Below the pieces are notes generated by a model, which made no database searches, was not told where the DNA came from, and saw only the letters and a program-made list of their open reading frames with translations. This document shows, in pieces, positions 24,212 to 33,313 of a stretch of DNA of 37,072 nt. Source of the stretch: Prochlorococcus sp. AG-347-L02 (GTDB taxonomy: Bacteria; Cyanobacteriota; Cyanobacteriia; PCC-6307; Cyanobiaceae); the NCBI GenBank assembly GCA_003281255.1, contig QCCL01000015.1:1-37072 (forward strand), written 5' to 3'. The first letter of the stretch is position 1. Each line of letters starts with the position of its first letter. The position numbers were made by a program, and so were the translations under genes.

Positions 24212-24823
24212 TTACTTAAATGAAATTAAGTTATCCAATTTTGCTTGTTCTGAAAGTTCATCATATCCTCCAAAAAATTTATTATCCAAAAATATTTGAG
24301 GGAAAGTATTATGGCTACTTTGAGCCATTATTTTTTGAAAGCTTTCATCATTGTCTATTAAAGAAACTTCATGAGGGATAGATAAAGAATTAAGCAACCT
24401 AATTGCTCTTTTAGACCAAGGACAATCCTTTAAAATATATGCTTTTACACGTGATTCATTTTTTAATAAATCATTACTTGAGATATTAATAATTTTTTGT
24501 TCAAAAGAAAGTAATAATATATCGGTACCTTTTTTTACAATACATCCCTCCTCAAGATGCCCGCCAAAGACATTACATCCCTCATCTGCAAAACTCAAAT
24601 GTAAATGTACATCTCCTTTATTAAAATGTCCATTTAAAGAAACTATCTCTAGATTTCCCTCAAATTTATTTATCTCTTGATTCCCTGGGCATTGAATACA
24701 AACTGTTCTAAGATTACCAACCACTCCAGAAACATACCCGTATAAATTATTCGATAAAGAATATTCTTTAATTGAATTTATCAAATCAGATTCTGGAGAT
24801 AGCTTTAGGCTATGAGGCTGCAT
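24212..24823 (-). CDS. DUF296 (PPC) domain fused to monothiol glutaredoxin
   Basis: Residues 1-115 form a PPC/DUF296 domain with GYVSGVVGNLRT near 29 and VHLHLSFADEGCNVFGGHLEEG near 72-93, the trimer-forming metal-site region in archaeal and bacterial PPC proteins. Residues 125-200 are a glutaredoxin: RVKAYILKDCPWSKRA with active-site CPWS (Cys134, Ser137), cis-Pro in TFPQIFLD and GGYDEL. The second Cys is replaced by Ser, giving a monothiol site. In cyanobacteria PPC and glutaredoxin occur separately; the fusion suggests redox or glutathione control of whatever the PPC domain senses. That function is inferred. Confidence 0.8.
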   Translation of the reverse strand: MQPHSLKLSPESDLINSIKEYSLSNNLYGYVSGVVGNLRTVCIQCPGNQEINKFEGNLEIVSLNGHFNKGDVHLHLSFADEGCNVFGGHLEEGCIVKKGTDILLLSFEQKIINISSNDLLKNESRVKAYILKDCPWSKRAIRLLNSLSIPHEVSLIDNDESFQKIMAQSSHNTFPQIFLDNKFFGGYDELSEQAKLDNLISFK

Positions 24824-25006
24824 TAGATGTAAGGAATAATGTTGTAATATAAAACATCATCAATCATAAAAAGAAGTTGAGTTTATAATCTTTAGGATTC
24901 AGGTTTTAATTAAATTTTAGAATCTAGCATTAAAAACCATTTAAAATTTTTACTAAAATTTAAGCTTGTTGAGAGTGTAATATATTTTTCATATACAAAA
25001 ACTAAT

Positions 25007-25546
25007 TTGTTACTAAGAAAAAATCTTAAAAATTTGGCATTGAATATTCCTAACTTGTTATCGATATCTCGCCTTTTCCTAGTATTTCCATTAATACTTT
25101 TTTTAGAAATTAACAAACCTTTTTATGTCTTTATATTAATTATTATTGGAGGTTTAACTGATTATTTTGACGGGTTAATTGCAAGGAAATTTAATCTTAA
25201 AACCAGATTAGGAGCTATCCTTGATCCCTTAAGCGATAAAGTATTATATTTAATTCCTTTAACCTTCCTTTGTAAAAATAATTTTATACCCTTCTGGTCT
25301 TTGTCATTAATTTTATTTAGAGAATTAATTATCTCTAGTCTTAGGAATTCTACAAAAGACGGTTTACCAGCATCTGTGTTGGGTAAATTTAAAACATTTT
25401 TCTTTTTTATTTCAGTAATTACCTTCTTTACTCCATTTAAAATAAGCTTATTGAATAATTTGGCTTTAATATTTTATTGGTTAGGATTCATCCTGACTTT
25501 TGTGACTTTATTGGGCTATTTAAGAATTAAAAAGAATATTATCTGA
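25007..25546 (+). CDS. pgsA: CDP-diacylglycerol-glycerol-3-phosphate 3-phosphatidyltransferase
   Basis: This membrane enzyme makes phosphatidylglycerol phosphate, the precursor of phosphatidylglycerol needed by photosystems. The CDP-alcohol phosphotransferase motif is clear: TDYFDGLIARKF, then RLGAILDPLSDK, about residues 50-76 of the 179-residue frame. Several hydrophobic helices follow. Neither start is ATG: TTG at 25007 gives 179 residues, and TTG at 25040 gives NIPNLLSISR directly after the start, the usual N-terminus. The latter may be correct. The 3' end overlaps the epimerase gene tail to tail by 27 bases. Confidence 0.88.
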   Translation: MLLRKNLKNLALNIPNLLSISRLFLVFPLILFLEINKPFYVFILIIIGGLTDYFDGLIARKFNLKTRLGAILDPLSDKVLYLIPLTFLCKNNFIPFWSLSLILFRELIISSLRNSTKDGLPASVLGKFKTFFFFISVITFFTPFKISLLNNLALIFYWLGFILTFVTLLGYLRIKKNII

Positions 25547-26440
25547 ATTTTCATCAAACTCCACACTCTTTTTATTATTAAAATCTTTCAAAAAACTATC
25601 CTTTAAACCATTAAGTAAATCAAAAGTTGGTACCCACTCTAAATCACGTTTTATCTTAGAGATATCAGTCTGATAATGATTTAATCTAATTGGAAACCCC
25701 TTTCGAGATTTAGGATCTAATTTTTGATAATCAAATGTTCTTAAAGAGATCTCATTTTGGTTTAATCCAAGAATATTCGCACAGAAATAAATTAAACCCT
25801 TTATTGTTACTCCTTTTTCACCTGAACAGTTGTAAATATTATTTTTAGAATTTTCAAAATTCATGCACCTAATCATTACATCAGTTAGATCCGAAACATG
25901 GCCTAGCTGAGTAATTAAAGACCCATCACCAGGGGTTGGTATATATTTTTTAGTAAATAACCTTTCAAAAAACCAATTTTCAATTTTATTATAATTTCCT
26001 GGTCCATAAATATAGGTAGGTCTAAAACTTGTAAAAGGAATTTTTTGATTTACCAACCAATTTTCTGTCTCAAACTTTCCTTTGTGCCTACTATCTGGAT
26101 CGATTGGATCAACTTCGGATAAGGGTAGTTCACAATTATCTTTATAAACACCTGCAGAGCTGACATATATATATCTCTGGAAAGAGTTATCTAAATTTTC
26201 TATAAGAAGTTTAGTTTGTTCTAACTCTCGTCCAGAAATATCATAAACAACATCATACTTTTTATTTCTTAACCTGACGATATCTTCTAGACTATTTCTA
26301 TCACCCTTAATTAAATTTGTTTTTTCAGGATTAGCTTTATTACCTCTCGTAAAAATATCAATATCATGATTTTGACTTAATAACTTTCCTACCAAAGACT
26401 TGCCAACAAATCTAGTGCCACCCATTACAAGAATTTTCAT
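25520..26440 (-). CDS. CSP41-like NAD-dependent epimerase/RNA-binding protein
   Basis: From the ATG at 26440 this is 306 residues (an upstream TTG at 26446 is less likely). The Rossmann start KILVMGGTRFVGKSLVGKLL at residues 2-21, VYDISGRELEQT near 68, YIYVSSAGVYKD near 93 and SFRPTYIYGPGNY near 139 place it in the extended SDR family. It is most like the chloroplast CSP41/cyanobacterial group, some of which bind and cut RNA or stabilise stem-loops. The YxxxK pair of sugar epimerases is not obvious. The gene diverges from hisA. Confidence 0.75.
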   Translation of the reverse strand: MKILVMGGTRFVGKSLVGKLLSQNHDIDIFTRGNKANPEKTNLIKGDRNSLEDIVRLRNKKYDVVYDISGRELEQTKLLIENLDNSFQRYIYVSSAGVYKDNCELPLSEVDPIDPDSRHKGKFETENWLVNQKIPFTSFRPTYIYGPGNYNKIENWFFERLFTKKYIPTPGDGSLITQLGHVSDLTDVMIRCMNFENSKNNIYNCSGEKGVTIKGLIYFCANILGLNQNEISLRTFDYQKLDPKSRKGFPIRLNHYQTDISKIKRDLEWVPTFDLLNGLKDSFLKDFNNKKSVEFDENSDNILFNS

Positions 26441-26532
26441 ATTCAAAAAATATTTAACTGAAGTAGTAATCTTAAATAGAATTACATATTGAATAGTACT
26501 ACTAAGAAGTAATTAATGAAAAGGATGATTCT

Positions 26533-27300
26533 ATGGAACTAATACCAGCAATTGATTTAATGAATGGTAAGTGTGTAAGGCTTTTTAAGGGCGACTTTAA
26601 TAAAAGAAAAGACTTCAAAAAAGAGCCACACGAGCAGGCTAAATTTTGGGAAAGCGAAGGAGCAAAATACATACATATAGTTGATTTGGATGCTGCAAAA
26701 ACTGGATCCCCAACAAACGATAAATCAATAAAAAAGATTGCAAAAACAGTTAACATACCTATTCAAATAGGAGGGGGTATAAGGTCTCAAGAAAGGATAG
26801 AACAATTATTTTCTTATGGTATTGAGAAAGTTATCATGGGGACCTCTGCAATAGAAAATAAAGAATTAGTTAAAGACTTATCAGATAAATTTCCTGGAAG
26901 GATAATTGTTGGTATAGATGCAAAAGATGGAAAAGTTAGTACGAGGGGTTGGCTTGAGCAATCTAATATTTTAGCCAAAGATTTAGTAAAGGAGTTTTCT
27001 TCATTTAAGATCGCTAGTTTTATTGTTACAGATATAAATACAGATGGGACGTTAGAGGGAACAAATGAAGAATTCATAAATAGCATTCTTGAAATTACAG
27101 ATATTCCTGTAATAGCCTCAGGAGGTGTTGGTTCAATTTCTGATTTGTTATCGTTAATAAAATTTGAGAATTCTGGACTCTATGGAGTAATTGTAGGTAA
27201 AGCTCTATATGAAAATAAATTCACAATAAACGAAGCGAATAATGTATTGTCATCAGAGAGATTAAATAACTTTGATTTAAAAAGAAATTACTACGCTTAA
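26533..27300 (+). CDS. hisA: HisA, phosphoribosylformimino-5-aminoimidazole carboxamide ribotide isomerase
   Basis: This 255-residue TIM-barrel enzyme catalyses the Amadori-type isomerisation in histidine synthesis. The start MELIPAIDLMNGKCVRLFKG with catalytic Asp8, IQIGGGIRSQE near 77, VGIDAKDGKVSTRGW near 126, the second Asp in IVTDINTDGTLEG near 161 and ASGGVGSISDL near 195 match HisA throughout. The catalytic pair of Asp residues is intact. ATG at 26533 is preceded by AAGGATG about ten bases upstream. Confidence 0.96.
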   Translation: MELIPAIDLMNGKCVRLFKGDFNKRKDFKKEPHEQAKFWESEGAKYIHIVDLDAAKTGSPTNDKSIKKIAKTVNIPIQIGGGIRSQERIEQLFSYGIEKVIMGTSAIENKELVKDLSDKFPGRIIVGIDAKDGKVSTRGWLEQSNILAKDLVKEFSSFKIASFIVTDINTDGTLEGTNEEFINSILEITDIPVIASGGVGSISDLLSLIKFENSGLYGVIVGKALYENKFTINEANNVLSSERLNNFDLKRNYYA

Positions 27301-27379
27301 AAGAGTATAAAAATTGATTTAAGGCTGGTATTTGCAGTAATTGTTAGTTAATTTTGTATAAGAGATAAGAAATCTAGTC

Positions 27380-28996
27380 TTGGAATTAATTTCAAAAAAA
27401 TCGATATTGATTATTGCTCCAAGCCTAATAGCAGAATCTTTATCGCTTAAGTTAACGTCACTAGACCAAAATTTAGACATTAATTTTAATAATGGAAGAG
27501 GTGATAAAACTCCGGATTTAGTCATATGGAATGTTCTTAATTTCCAATCAGAAGATCTTATAAGGTTAGAATTATTAAAAATAAGAGAAAGATATGATGA
27601 TTCAAAGTTTCTTATAATTCTCTCTGGCGAACTTTTTTATGAAGCAAATACCTCTCCATCGTTAAATGCTGAAGGTTTTCTTTTAAATCCCAGTGCAGAA
27701 AAAGTTCTTGAATCTATTAATACTATTTTAAATGGAGGAAGGGTATTTGATATTGAAAATAATTCCCGGGTTCAATTCAACAAAAATAAGCCTCTCTCTT
27801 TTAGTCAAAAAATTCTAACTTCAGGTCTTAAACAAATAGATTCTGAAATTAATTATATATTCAAATATGTCAACTCTGACTCAACACCAGAATTTTATAA
27901 ATTTATTTTAAAAGGAAGATTAAGAGAACTTATTACTGCAAAATCTTTTCTAATTTTCTTATGGGGTAATTCACTAGAACTTTATACAGAGGCAGTTTAC
28001 ACTGAAAATAAGATTAATCTTGAAAAAAAGGACACTGTATTCATTAAAGATAAAAATACTACAGAAATATGGAATTTAATTTTAGATAGACTTAAAGAAA
28101 GGTATAGCTCATCTAACTTACAGGTTGAATTTAATAATTCATCAATAATTCTCTCTGGTATAAAGAAAGAATTCATTTCACGACTAATTTGCAAAATGTT
28201 AGATGAGTTAGATAATTTAGTAAAAAATATTAAGGAAAACTATAAGGAGAAAGATTTTAAAGATGATTTAAATTCTCTCATAAAAGAACTTAAAGTTAAT
28301 ACAATTTCAAATATCACAGACAGCTATTTTCGATTAAAAAAAGGAAGCGAATCTATCTCAATAAATGATTTTATTTATAGTGAGGTAAATTGCGAAGAGA
28401 TAGATAGAGAATCACATGAATCAATAATGTTTATCGAGCCAATTATTAATAATGAAGCTCTTAACTTTGATGGGAAATTACTTCCTCTATATGAAACAGA
28501 ATCGTTTTTAATACTTGAAAATATAATTTCAAATTGGACGATAAGGAACTGTAATTTATTAGCTTCTGAAATCTTTAATATTTGTGCTTCTTGGCCTGAA
28601 TTAAGAACTGTACTTATAAATCCCGAATTACAATCGACAAGGAATTTTGAAAGATTTAGAAATAATATTAATAACTACAATCGCTGGCATGACTATATTT
28701 ACATGCCTATTTACTTGTATGAGAGCAAACGAGAATATATTGATATTATCGATAAAAAATTTACACGTTACTTTAAAAATGAAAATAGGGAGAAAGAATT
28801 AGAGAATCTAGAATGGCTACAAAAACAAGTTACATTGTTAGTTGAGATAAGAGATGCTGTAGCACCTCAGTTAGAAGTTGCGGTAAAATATATCGGTAAT
28901 CTTTTCGTAACTTTCCTTACAAAGGTCGTTGGCAAAGCCATCGGTTTAGTGGGGAAAGGGATCCTTCAAGGATTAGGAAGATCAAGTTCAAAGTAA
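27380..28996 (+). CDS. DUF3685 (Ycf55-like) protein
   Basis: The 538-residue protein starts from TTG at 27380. Residues 1-125 look like a receiver-type domain without phosphorylation sites (SILIIAPSLIAESLSLKLTS, then FLLNPSAEKVLESINTILNG). The rest carries the DUF3685 region, ending in a hydrophobic, Gly-rich segment (VTFLTKVVGKAIGLVGKGIL) that may insert in a membrane. Relatives occur only in cyanobacteria and as Ycf55 in red-algal plastids; function is unknown. It lies 79 bases after hisA and starts a run of closely spaced genes. Confidence 0.8.
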   Translation: MELISKKSILIIAPSLIAESLSLKLTSLDQNLDINFNNGRGDKTPDLVIWNVLNFQSEDLIRLELLKIRERYDDSKFLIILSGELFYEANTSPSLNAEGFLLNPSAEKVLESINTILNGGRVFDIENNSRVQFNKNKPLSFSQKILTSGLKQIDSEINYIFKYVNSDSTPEFYKFILKGRLRELITAKSFLIFLWGNSLELYTEAVYTENKINLEKKDTVFIKDKNTTEIWNLILDRLKERYSSSNLQVEFNNSSIILSGIKKEFISRLICKMLDELDNLVKNIKENYKEKDFKDDLNSLIKELKVNTISNITDSYFRLKKGSESISINDFIYSEVNCEEIDRESHESIMFIEPIINNEALNFDGKLLPLYETESFLILENIISNWTIRNCNLLASEIFNICASWPELRTVLINPELQSTRNFERFRNNINNYNRWHDYIYMPIYLYESKREYIDIIDKKFTRYFKNENREKELENLEWLQKQVTLLVEIRDAVAPQLEVAVKYIGNLFVTFLTKVVGKAIGLVGKGILQGLGRSSSK

Positions 28997-29010
28997 GTTT
29001 TTAAACTTTA

Positions 29011-29562
29011 ATGATAATAATTCAATGGATCCTAATAGCATTAATTTTCTTAAGTCCATATAAAGCACATGCCTCTAGAGATTCTAATAGTTACGATGGC
29101 AACATCTTTCCTATATACGCAGGTAATGGGGCTATAGTTCCTCCCCAGACAACACTTCAGGAATCATTAAAAAATAAGAGAGTCGCAGTTTTATTTTTTT
29201 ATCTTGACGATAGCTCAGATAGTAAAGCTATGGCTCCGATAATATCTGGTTTAGATTTGATATGGAGAAATAATATAGATATCATTGCTCTAACTACAGA
29301 TGAATTACAGGATAAAGAAAAGTCTGATCTTAGAAATGAACCTAATTATTATTGGAACGGATTAATTCCACAAACCATTATTTTAAACAGTGATGGTGAA
29401 GTTAAATATGATCAAAATGGGATGATTAATATCGATGAATTAAACAAAGTTATTGGAGAGTTAAATGGAATTGATATAAAAGATACGGAATTTTCTGTAG
29501 AAAGTTTTAATGAATACAACAGTATCATTTCTGAAAAAAAAGATAAAAACAAAATTAATTAA
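29011..29562 (+). CDS. Lumenal thioredoxin-like protein without active-site Cys
   Basis: This 183-residue protein has a signal peptide (MIIIQWILIALIFLSPYKAH, cut near residue 22), so it is exported, probably to the thylakoid lumen. RVAVLFFYLDDSSDSKAMAP near residues 53-72 aligns with the first thioredoxin strand and active-site helix, but the CxxC is replaced by DSSD. NGLIPQTIILNSDGEVKYDQ supplies the cis-Pro strand. It resembles a group annotated as a thylakoid photosystem I accumulation factor; I am not certain of that match. Fourteen bases separate it from the DUF3685 gene and five from the next. Confidence 0.7.
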   Translation: MIIIQWILIALIFLSPYKAHASRDSNSYDGNIFPIYAGNGAIVPPQTTLQESLKNKRVAVLFFYLDDSSDSKAMAPIISGLDLIWRNNIDIIALTTDELQDKEKSDLRNEPNYYWNGLIPQTIILNSDGEVKYDQNGMINIDELNKVIGELNGIDIKDTEFSVESFNEYNSIISEKKDKNKIN

Positions 29563-29567
29563 AAAAA

Positions 29568-30734
29568 ATGATATTAATAAATATCTTCTTGGTTCTTTTA
29601 ATTTTCTTAATTCTTTCAGATATATACATTAAACACTCACCCAAATCAAAGTTAAATCTGATACCGATAAATTACAAAATCAAAAAAAAGGATGGTTTAA
29701 ACGAATTAATTATTGATTTAAAAATAACTAATACAAGTAAAACCAAAGAGACGATGGTATCTAATATAAATTTTGAATTAGATTTTTTCAAAGTTAAAGG
29801 TCACGAATATTGCCAAGATTTAAACTATAAAGAAGATATATATATACAAGAAAATAATAAAATTAAGAATTTAAAAAATTATTGGCCAACGACAATTATC
29901 AAGTCAAATTCAGAATTATTTGTAAGAATCATATATAAATTTCACAATAATAATTTCAGGGAAAAATTAAAATATCTATGGCTAAAAGTATTTTGGGAGA
30001 ACTATGGACATTTTGGCATTTCAAAAAGAAAGGATTGTTTTTTAATTAATTTAGATGGTCAAAAACAAAGGCCTAAAGAAGTTTTTGAAATTCCAATAAA
30101 TAATAAATATAGGGCTTTTGCTATTAAAACTGATTTACTTGGTTGCTTTGATGACCCAGTAAATACTGTGATTGAATACTGTAAAGGAATTGTAGAAAAA
30201 AATGATATCTTAACAATCGGTGAGAGTCCACTTGCGATTATGCAAAATAGATATATTACCCCGCAAAATTTAGAATATAGTTTATTTTCTAAAGGATTAT
30301 GTTATTTTTTTCACCCCACAAGCAGTCTCGCAACAGCTTGCGGAATGCAATTATTAATAAATAGAATTGGCATCACAAGAATTACCTTTGCATTAATTGT
30401 TGGATTTCTTTTTAAATTATTTGGAATTAATGGGATGTTTTATAGATTAACTGGTTCAGAATCATCACTCATTGACGATATAAGCGGCACAGTTAGACCT
30501 TACGACAAGAGTATAGTTATGGGTCCTCTCAATGCGGATTTATTTTGTAAGGAGGTATCGAACTATCTAAATATAGATGTTGCTGTAGTAGATGTTAACG
30601 ATCTTGGAGGTGTAAAAGTCTTAGCTAGTTCAAATAAAAAAGTAAATAAAATACTCAAAAGAAACTTAATATCTAATCCAGCTGGCAATGGAGATGAAAA
30701 AACCCCTATAGTATTAGTAAGAGAAAAAAAGTAA
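29568..30734 (+). CDS. CofE-like (F420-0:gamma-glutamyl ligase-like) protein
   Basis: The 388-residue protein opens with a membrane helix (ILINIFLVLLIFLILSDIYI). Its second half holds KTDLLGCFDDPVNTVIEYCK near residue 187 and DILTIGESPLAIMQNRYI near 211, then DISGTVRPYDKSIVMGPLNA and DVAVVDVNDLGGVKVLA, typical of the F420 ligase-like family found in cyanobacteria. Prochlorococcus is not known to make coenzyme F420, so the true substrate is unknown. It sits directly before a GNAT-like gene with no gap. Confidence 0.75.
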   Translation: MILINIFLVLLIFLILSDIYIKHSPKSKLNLIPINYKIKKKDGLNELIIDLKITNTSKTKETMVSNINFELDFFKVKGHEYCQDLNYKEDIYIQENNKIKNLKNYWPTTIIKSNSELFVRIIYKFHNNNFREKLKYLWLKVFWENYGHFGISKRKDCFLINLDGQKQRPKEVFEIPINNKYRAFAIKTDLLGCFDDPVNTVIEYCKGIVEKNDILTIGESPLAIMQNRYITPQNLEYSLFSKGLCYFFHPTSSLATACGMQLLINRIGITRITFALIVGFLFKLFGINGMFYRLTGSESSLIDDISGTVRPYDKSIVMGPLNADLFCKEVSNYLNIDVAVVDVNDLGGVKVLASSNKKVNKILKRNLISNPAGNGDEKTPIVLVREKK

Positions 30735-31790
30735 ATGAAAAAAGATACCTCTTATTCTTTTGAATCTAAAAAAGGAATGGAAGTAACTTTTGAAGAACTT
30801 CATATAAGGCACATTAACCTTTTAATAGATATTAAAAATAAGGAATTGAATAATTGGTTTCTAAAGATGGCAATTATAAATACATTTGATGACTTAAAAA
30901 TTTTTTTAAATAATCTTAAGAAAAATAAAAATAAATGCATAATCGCTATATCTGGAAACGAAATTATTGGTTATTTGAATATTTTTCCCTTAAACAAAAA
31001 AGAGACTTGCTTAAAAATATCTAGGCCCAAGTTAATTAACAGCAAGTGTTCTTTAACAGATAAACAATTAACTTTAGGATTGATAAAAAAATCTATCTCA
31101 ATAAAAGAAATCAAAACTTCAAGTTGGATAATTAACGCTGATATAAACAATATTGACCTCATATCAACTTCAAGAGAATTGGGCTTTCAACCTTTAGGAG
31201 AGATAATACTTTGGGATGGTTGTGATCTAAATAAATCTATAAAGCAAAATACCCAAAGCTATCCATTAATTAATGAATTCCAAAAAATTAATCCACAAAA
31301 TATATTGAAAATAGTGAATTTCATAAGATCAAATCAATCACCCTTAATAAGAAATATTTTAGATTTTGATCAAGACGATATCCTTAAAAGAAATAACTCT
31401 AAAAGTGGTGCCTTAATACATGAAAATTCAGTTTTATGTACAATTTTAAAAGATATAAATTATCAAAACGAAGAAATTTATACTTTAACTATAAGTAGAT
31501 ATTGGGATAAGAGATTCGATTCTATTTTAAAAGAATTTATAAAAAGATTTTTTGGAAAATCTACTATTTCATATTTAAAAACATATAAAGAAAATTCTGC
31601 ATTAAATCTTTTTCTCGAAAAATGTAATCTCAAAGAAAAAAATCAAGAAATTATTCTTATCAGGAACACAATAATTAAGAATGAAGCCAAACAAGTAAAT
31701 AAAATAAATCAATCTTTGGAATCAATCTTTGAGAAATTAAGTCCACAAGGAAATCCATATCCATCTCCTTTTCCATTAAAAACAAAGTGA
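30735..31790 (+). CDS. GNAT-like acetyltransferase family protein
   Basis: This 351-residue protein starts right after the CofE-like stop. [19 protein letters not shown] near 21 and [20 protein letters not shown] near 67 resemble strands 2-4 of GNAT enzymes, and [20 protein letters not shown] near 137 resembles the acetyl-CoA-binding end. The second half may be another, degenerate copy. Divergence is high and residues for catalysis cannot be named. It overlaps ruvX by four bases. Confidence 0.55.
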   Translation: MKKDTSYSFESKKGMEVTFEELHIRHINLLIDIKNKELNNWFLKMAIINTFDDLKIFLNNLKKNKNKCIIAISGNEIIGYLNIFPLNKKETCLKISRPKLINSKCSLTDKQLTLGLIKKSISIKEIKTSSWIINADINNIDLISTSRELGFQPLGEIILWDGCDLNKSIKQNTQSYPLINEFQKINPQNILKIVNFIRSNQSPLIRNILDFDQDDILKRNNSKSGALIHENSVLCTILKDINYQNEEIYTLTISRYWDKRFDSILKEFIKRFFGKSTISYLKTYKENSALNLFLEKCNLKEKNQEIILIRNTIIKNEAKQVNKINQSLESIFEKLSPQGNPYPSPFPLKTK

Positions 31791-32248
31791 AATTCTGCAA
31801 ACCCAAACCCAAGTCAATTTTGAGTTTGGATGTAGGTACCAAAAGAATAGGATTAGCTTATTGTGATCCCTTATGCATAACATCAAATATACTTCCAGCA
31901 GTAAAAAGGTTTGAAAATAATCAAGAGATTAAAATCATTAGAAATCATATAAATGTATTAAATTTGAATGGTTTTATTGTGGGTATTCCACTTGATGAGG
32001 AAGGTCAAATGACCACTCAAGCTATTGACTGTAAAAATTACGGTCAATTACTTTCAAATGAATTAAAGCTTCCATTTTCTTACGTCAACGAACATAGTTC
32101 AACTTGGGAATCTTCAGATAGATTTGGAATAAAAAAAGATAAATCCGGATTGATTGATAGTTTTTCAGCAAAAATAATACTTGAACAATGGATCGAAGAG
32201 GGTCCTGAATTAGAAGAAATAGCTGGTAAACGTCAGATAAAATATTAG
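31787..32248 (+). CDS. ruvX: Putative Holliday junction resolvase RuvX/YqgF
   Basis: The 153-residue protein starts GTG at 31787 within the GTGA overlap with the previous stop. RNase H-fold motifs are [17 protein letters not shown] with the first Asp near residue 16, [12 protein letters not shown] near 65, NEHSSTWES with Glu near 101, and [13 protein letters not shown] with Asp near 124. This set of acidic residues fits YqgF, which acts in DNA recombination and/or rRNA processing. Confidence 0.88.
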   Translation: MKFCKPKPKSILSLDVGTKRIGLAYCDPLCITSNILPAVKRFENNQEIKIIRNHINVLNLNGFIVGIPLDEEGQMTTQAIDCKNYGQLLSNELKLPFSYVNEHSSTWESSDRFGIKKDKSGLIDSFSAKIILEQWIEEGPELEEIAGKRQIKY

Positions 32249-32276
32249 TATTAAAAAAGGATAGATAATTTTTTAA

Positions 32277-32813
32277 ATGAAAGAAGCCAACTCAAATGAT
32301 AATTATGATGCACAGACTCTTTTATTAAATGACTCAAATGGAAACGAGCTATTTTGTTATCTTGAACAATTAGTAAGTGTTGAAGGCCAAGAATATGCTT
32401 TATTAACTCCAGTTGATACTCCAGTAAGTCTTTTTAAGATAAATGAAAAAGATGAACCTGAACTAATTGAGAAAATAGATAAAAATGAACAAATACTTAA
32501 AAATGCCGAAGCAGTTCTTCAAGAACACGATTTGAGACTTATCAGATCAGCAGTTACATTAACAGTATCAGGAGAACTTGAAGAACCAATTTACGATGAA
32601 TTAGAAGAAGATTACGTCGATGATGATAGTGAGAGTTATGAATTGCTTGTTAACTTCAATCTTTTTGAGCAAGAATATGGCTTATATATTCCACTAGATC
32701 CTTTTTTTATTGTTGGTAAATTAAAAGACAAAGGTGTCTTATTAGTTGAAGATGATGAATTCGATAAAATTCAACCTTTGATTGAAACTGAGCTTGAAAA
32801 AAGTAGTTCTTAA
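32277..32813 (+). CDS. DUF3727 domain protein (DUF1292-like N-terminus)
   Basis: A 178-residue, strongly acidic protein. Residues 9-45 (TLLLNDSNGNELFCYLEQLV) resemble DUF1292; the second half has LFEQEYGLYIPLDPFFIVGK near 128-148, the DUF3727 signature known from cyanobacteria and plastids. An acidic linker (YDELEEDYVDDDSESYE) joins them. Function unknown. It lies in the compact rightward run between ruvX and yqeG, five bases before the latter. Confidence 0.8.
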   Translation: MKEANSNDNYDAQTLLLNDSNGNELFCYLEQLVSVEGQEYALLTPVDTPVSLFKINEKDEPELIEKIDKNEQILKNAEAVLQEHDLRLIRSAVTLTVSGELEEPIYDELEEDYVDDDSESYELLVNFNLFEQEYGLYIPLDPFFIVGKLKDKGVLLVEDDEFDKIQPLIETELEKSSS

Positions 32814-32818
32814 AATAA

Positions 32819-33313
32819 ATGAGATCTATCCTAAAAGTTAATTGGGATTCAAACTTACCAATATATAAGATTTCTCAATCTGAGTTACAAAAAAAAGGAA
32901 TTAATTCTTTATTGCTAGACGTGGATGGGACTCTAGTAAATAGAAAATCAAATATGATTCCTAAAGCTGTAAAAAATTGGATCATAGAATCTAAAAAAAT
33001 TTTCTCCTTGTATTTAATAAGTAATAATCCATCAAAAAAAAGAATTGCAAAAATAGCAAAAGAATTAAATTTAAGGTACAAATATAATGCATCAAAACCA
33101 AGAAAAAAAATAACTTTGTCTGCTATCAAAGAAATTGACAGAGAGCCAAAAAATATAGCCATTATTGGTGACAGAATTTTTACAGATATTGTTGTTGGGA
33201 ATAGATGTAATATAAAAACAATATTAGTTAAGCGATTAAATAGAGATGGCTTGCCTATAAAATTTAATTTAACTTTGACAATAGAAAAATTAATTTCTCA
33301 TTTTATAAAATGA
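32819..33313 (+). CDS. yqeG: YqeG-family HAD phosphatase, candidate phosphatidylglycerophosphatase
   Basis: This 164-residue HAD IIIA protein has the catalytic [12 protein letters not shown] near residues 31-42 (Asp nucleophile and Asp+2), [17 protein letters not shown] near 69 and [17 protein letters not shown] near 113, giving motifs I to IV. The family includes eukaryotic Gep4/PGPP1, which dephosphorylates phosphatidylglycerol phosphate; the product of PgsA in this window would be a natural substrate. Bacillus YqeG has also been linked to ribosome-assembly genes. Overlaps proB by four bases. Confidence 0.82.
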   Translation: MRSILKVNWDSNLPIYKISQSELQKKGINSLLLDVDGTLVNRKSNMIPKAVKNWIIESKKIFSLYLISNNPSKKRIAKIAKELNLRYKYNASKPRKKITLSAIKEIDREPKNIAIIGDRIFTDIVVGNRCNIKTILVKRLNRDGLPIKFNLTLTIEKLISHFIK

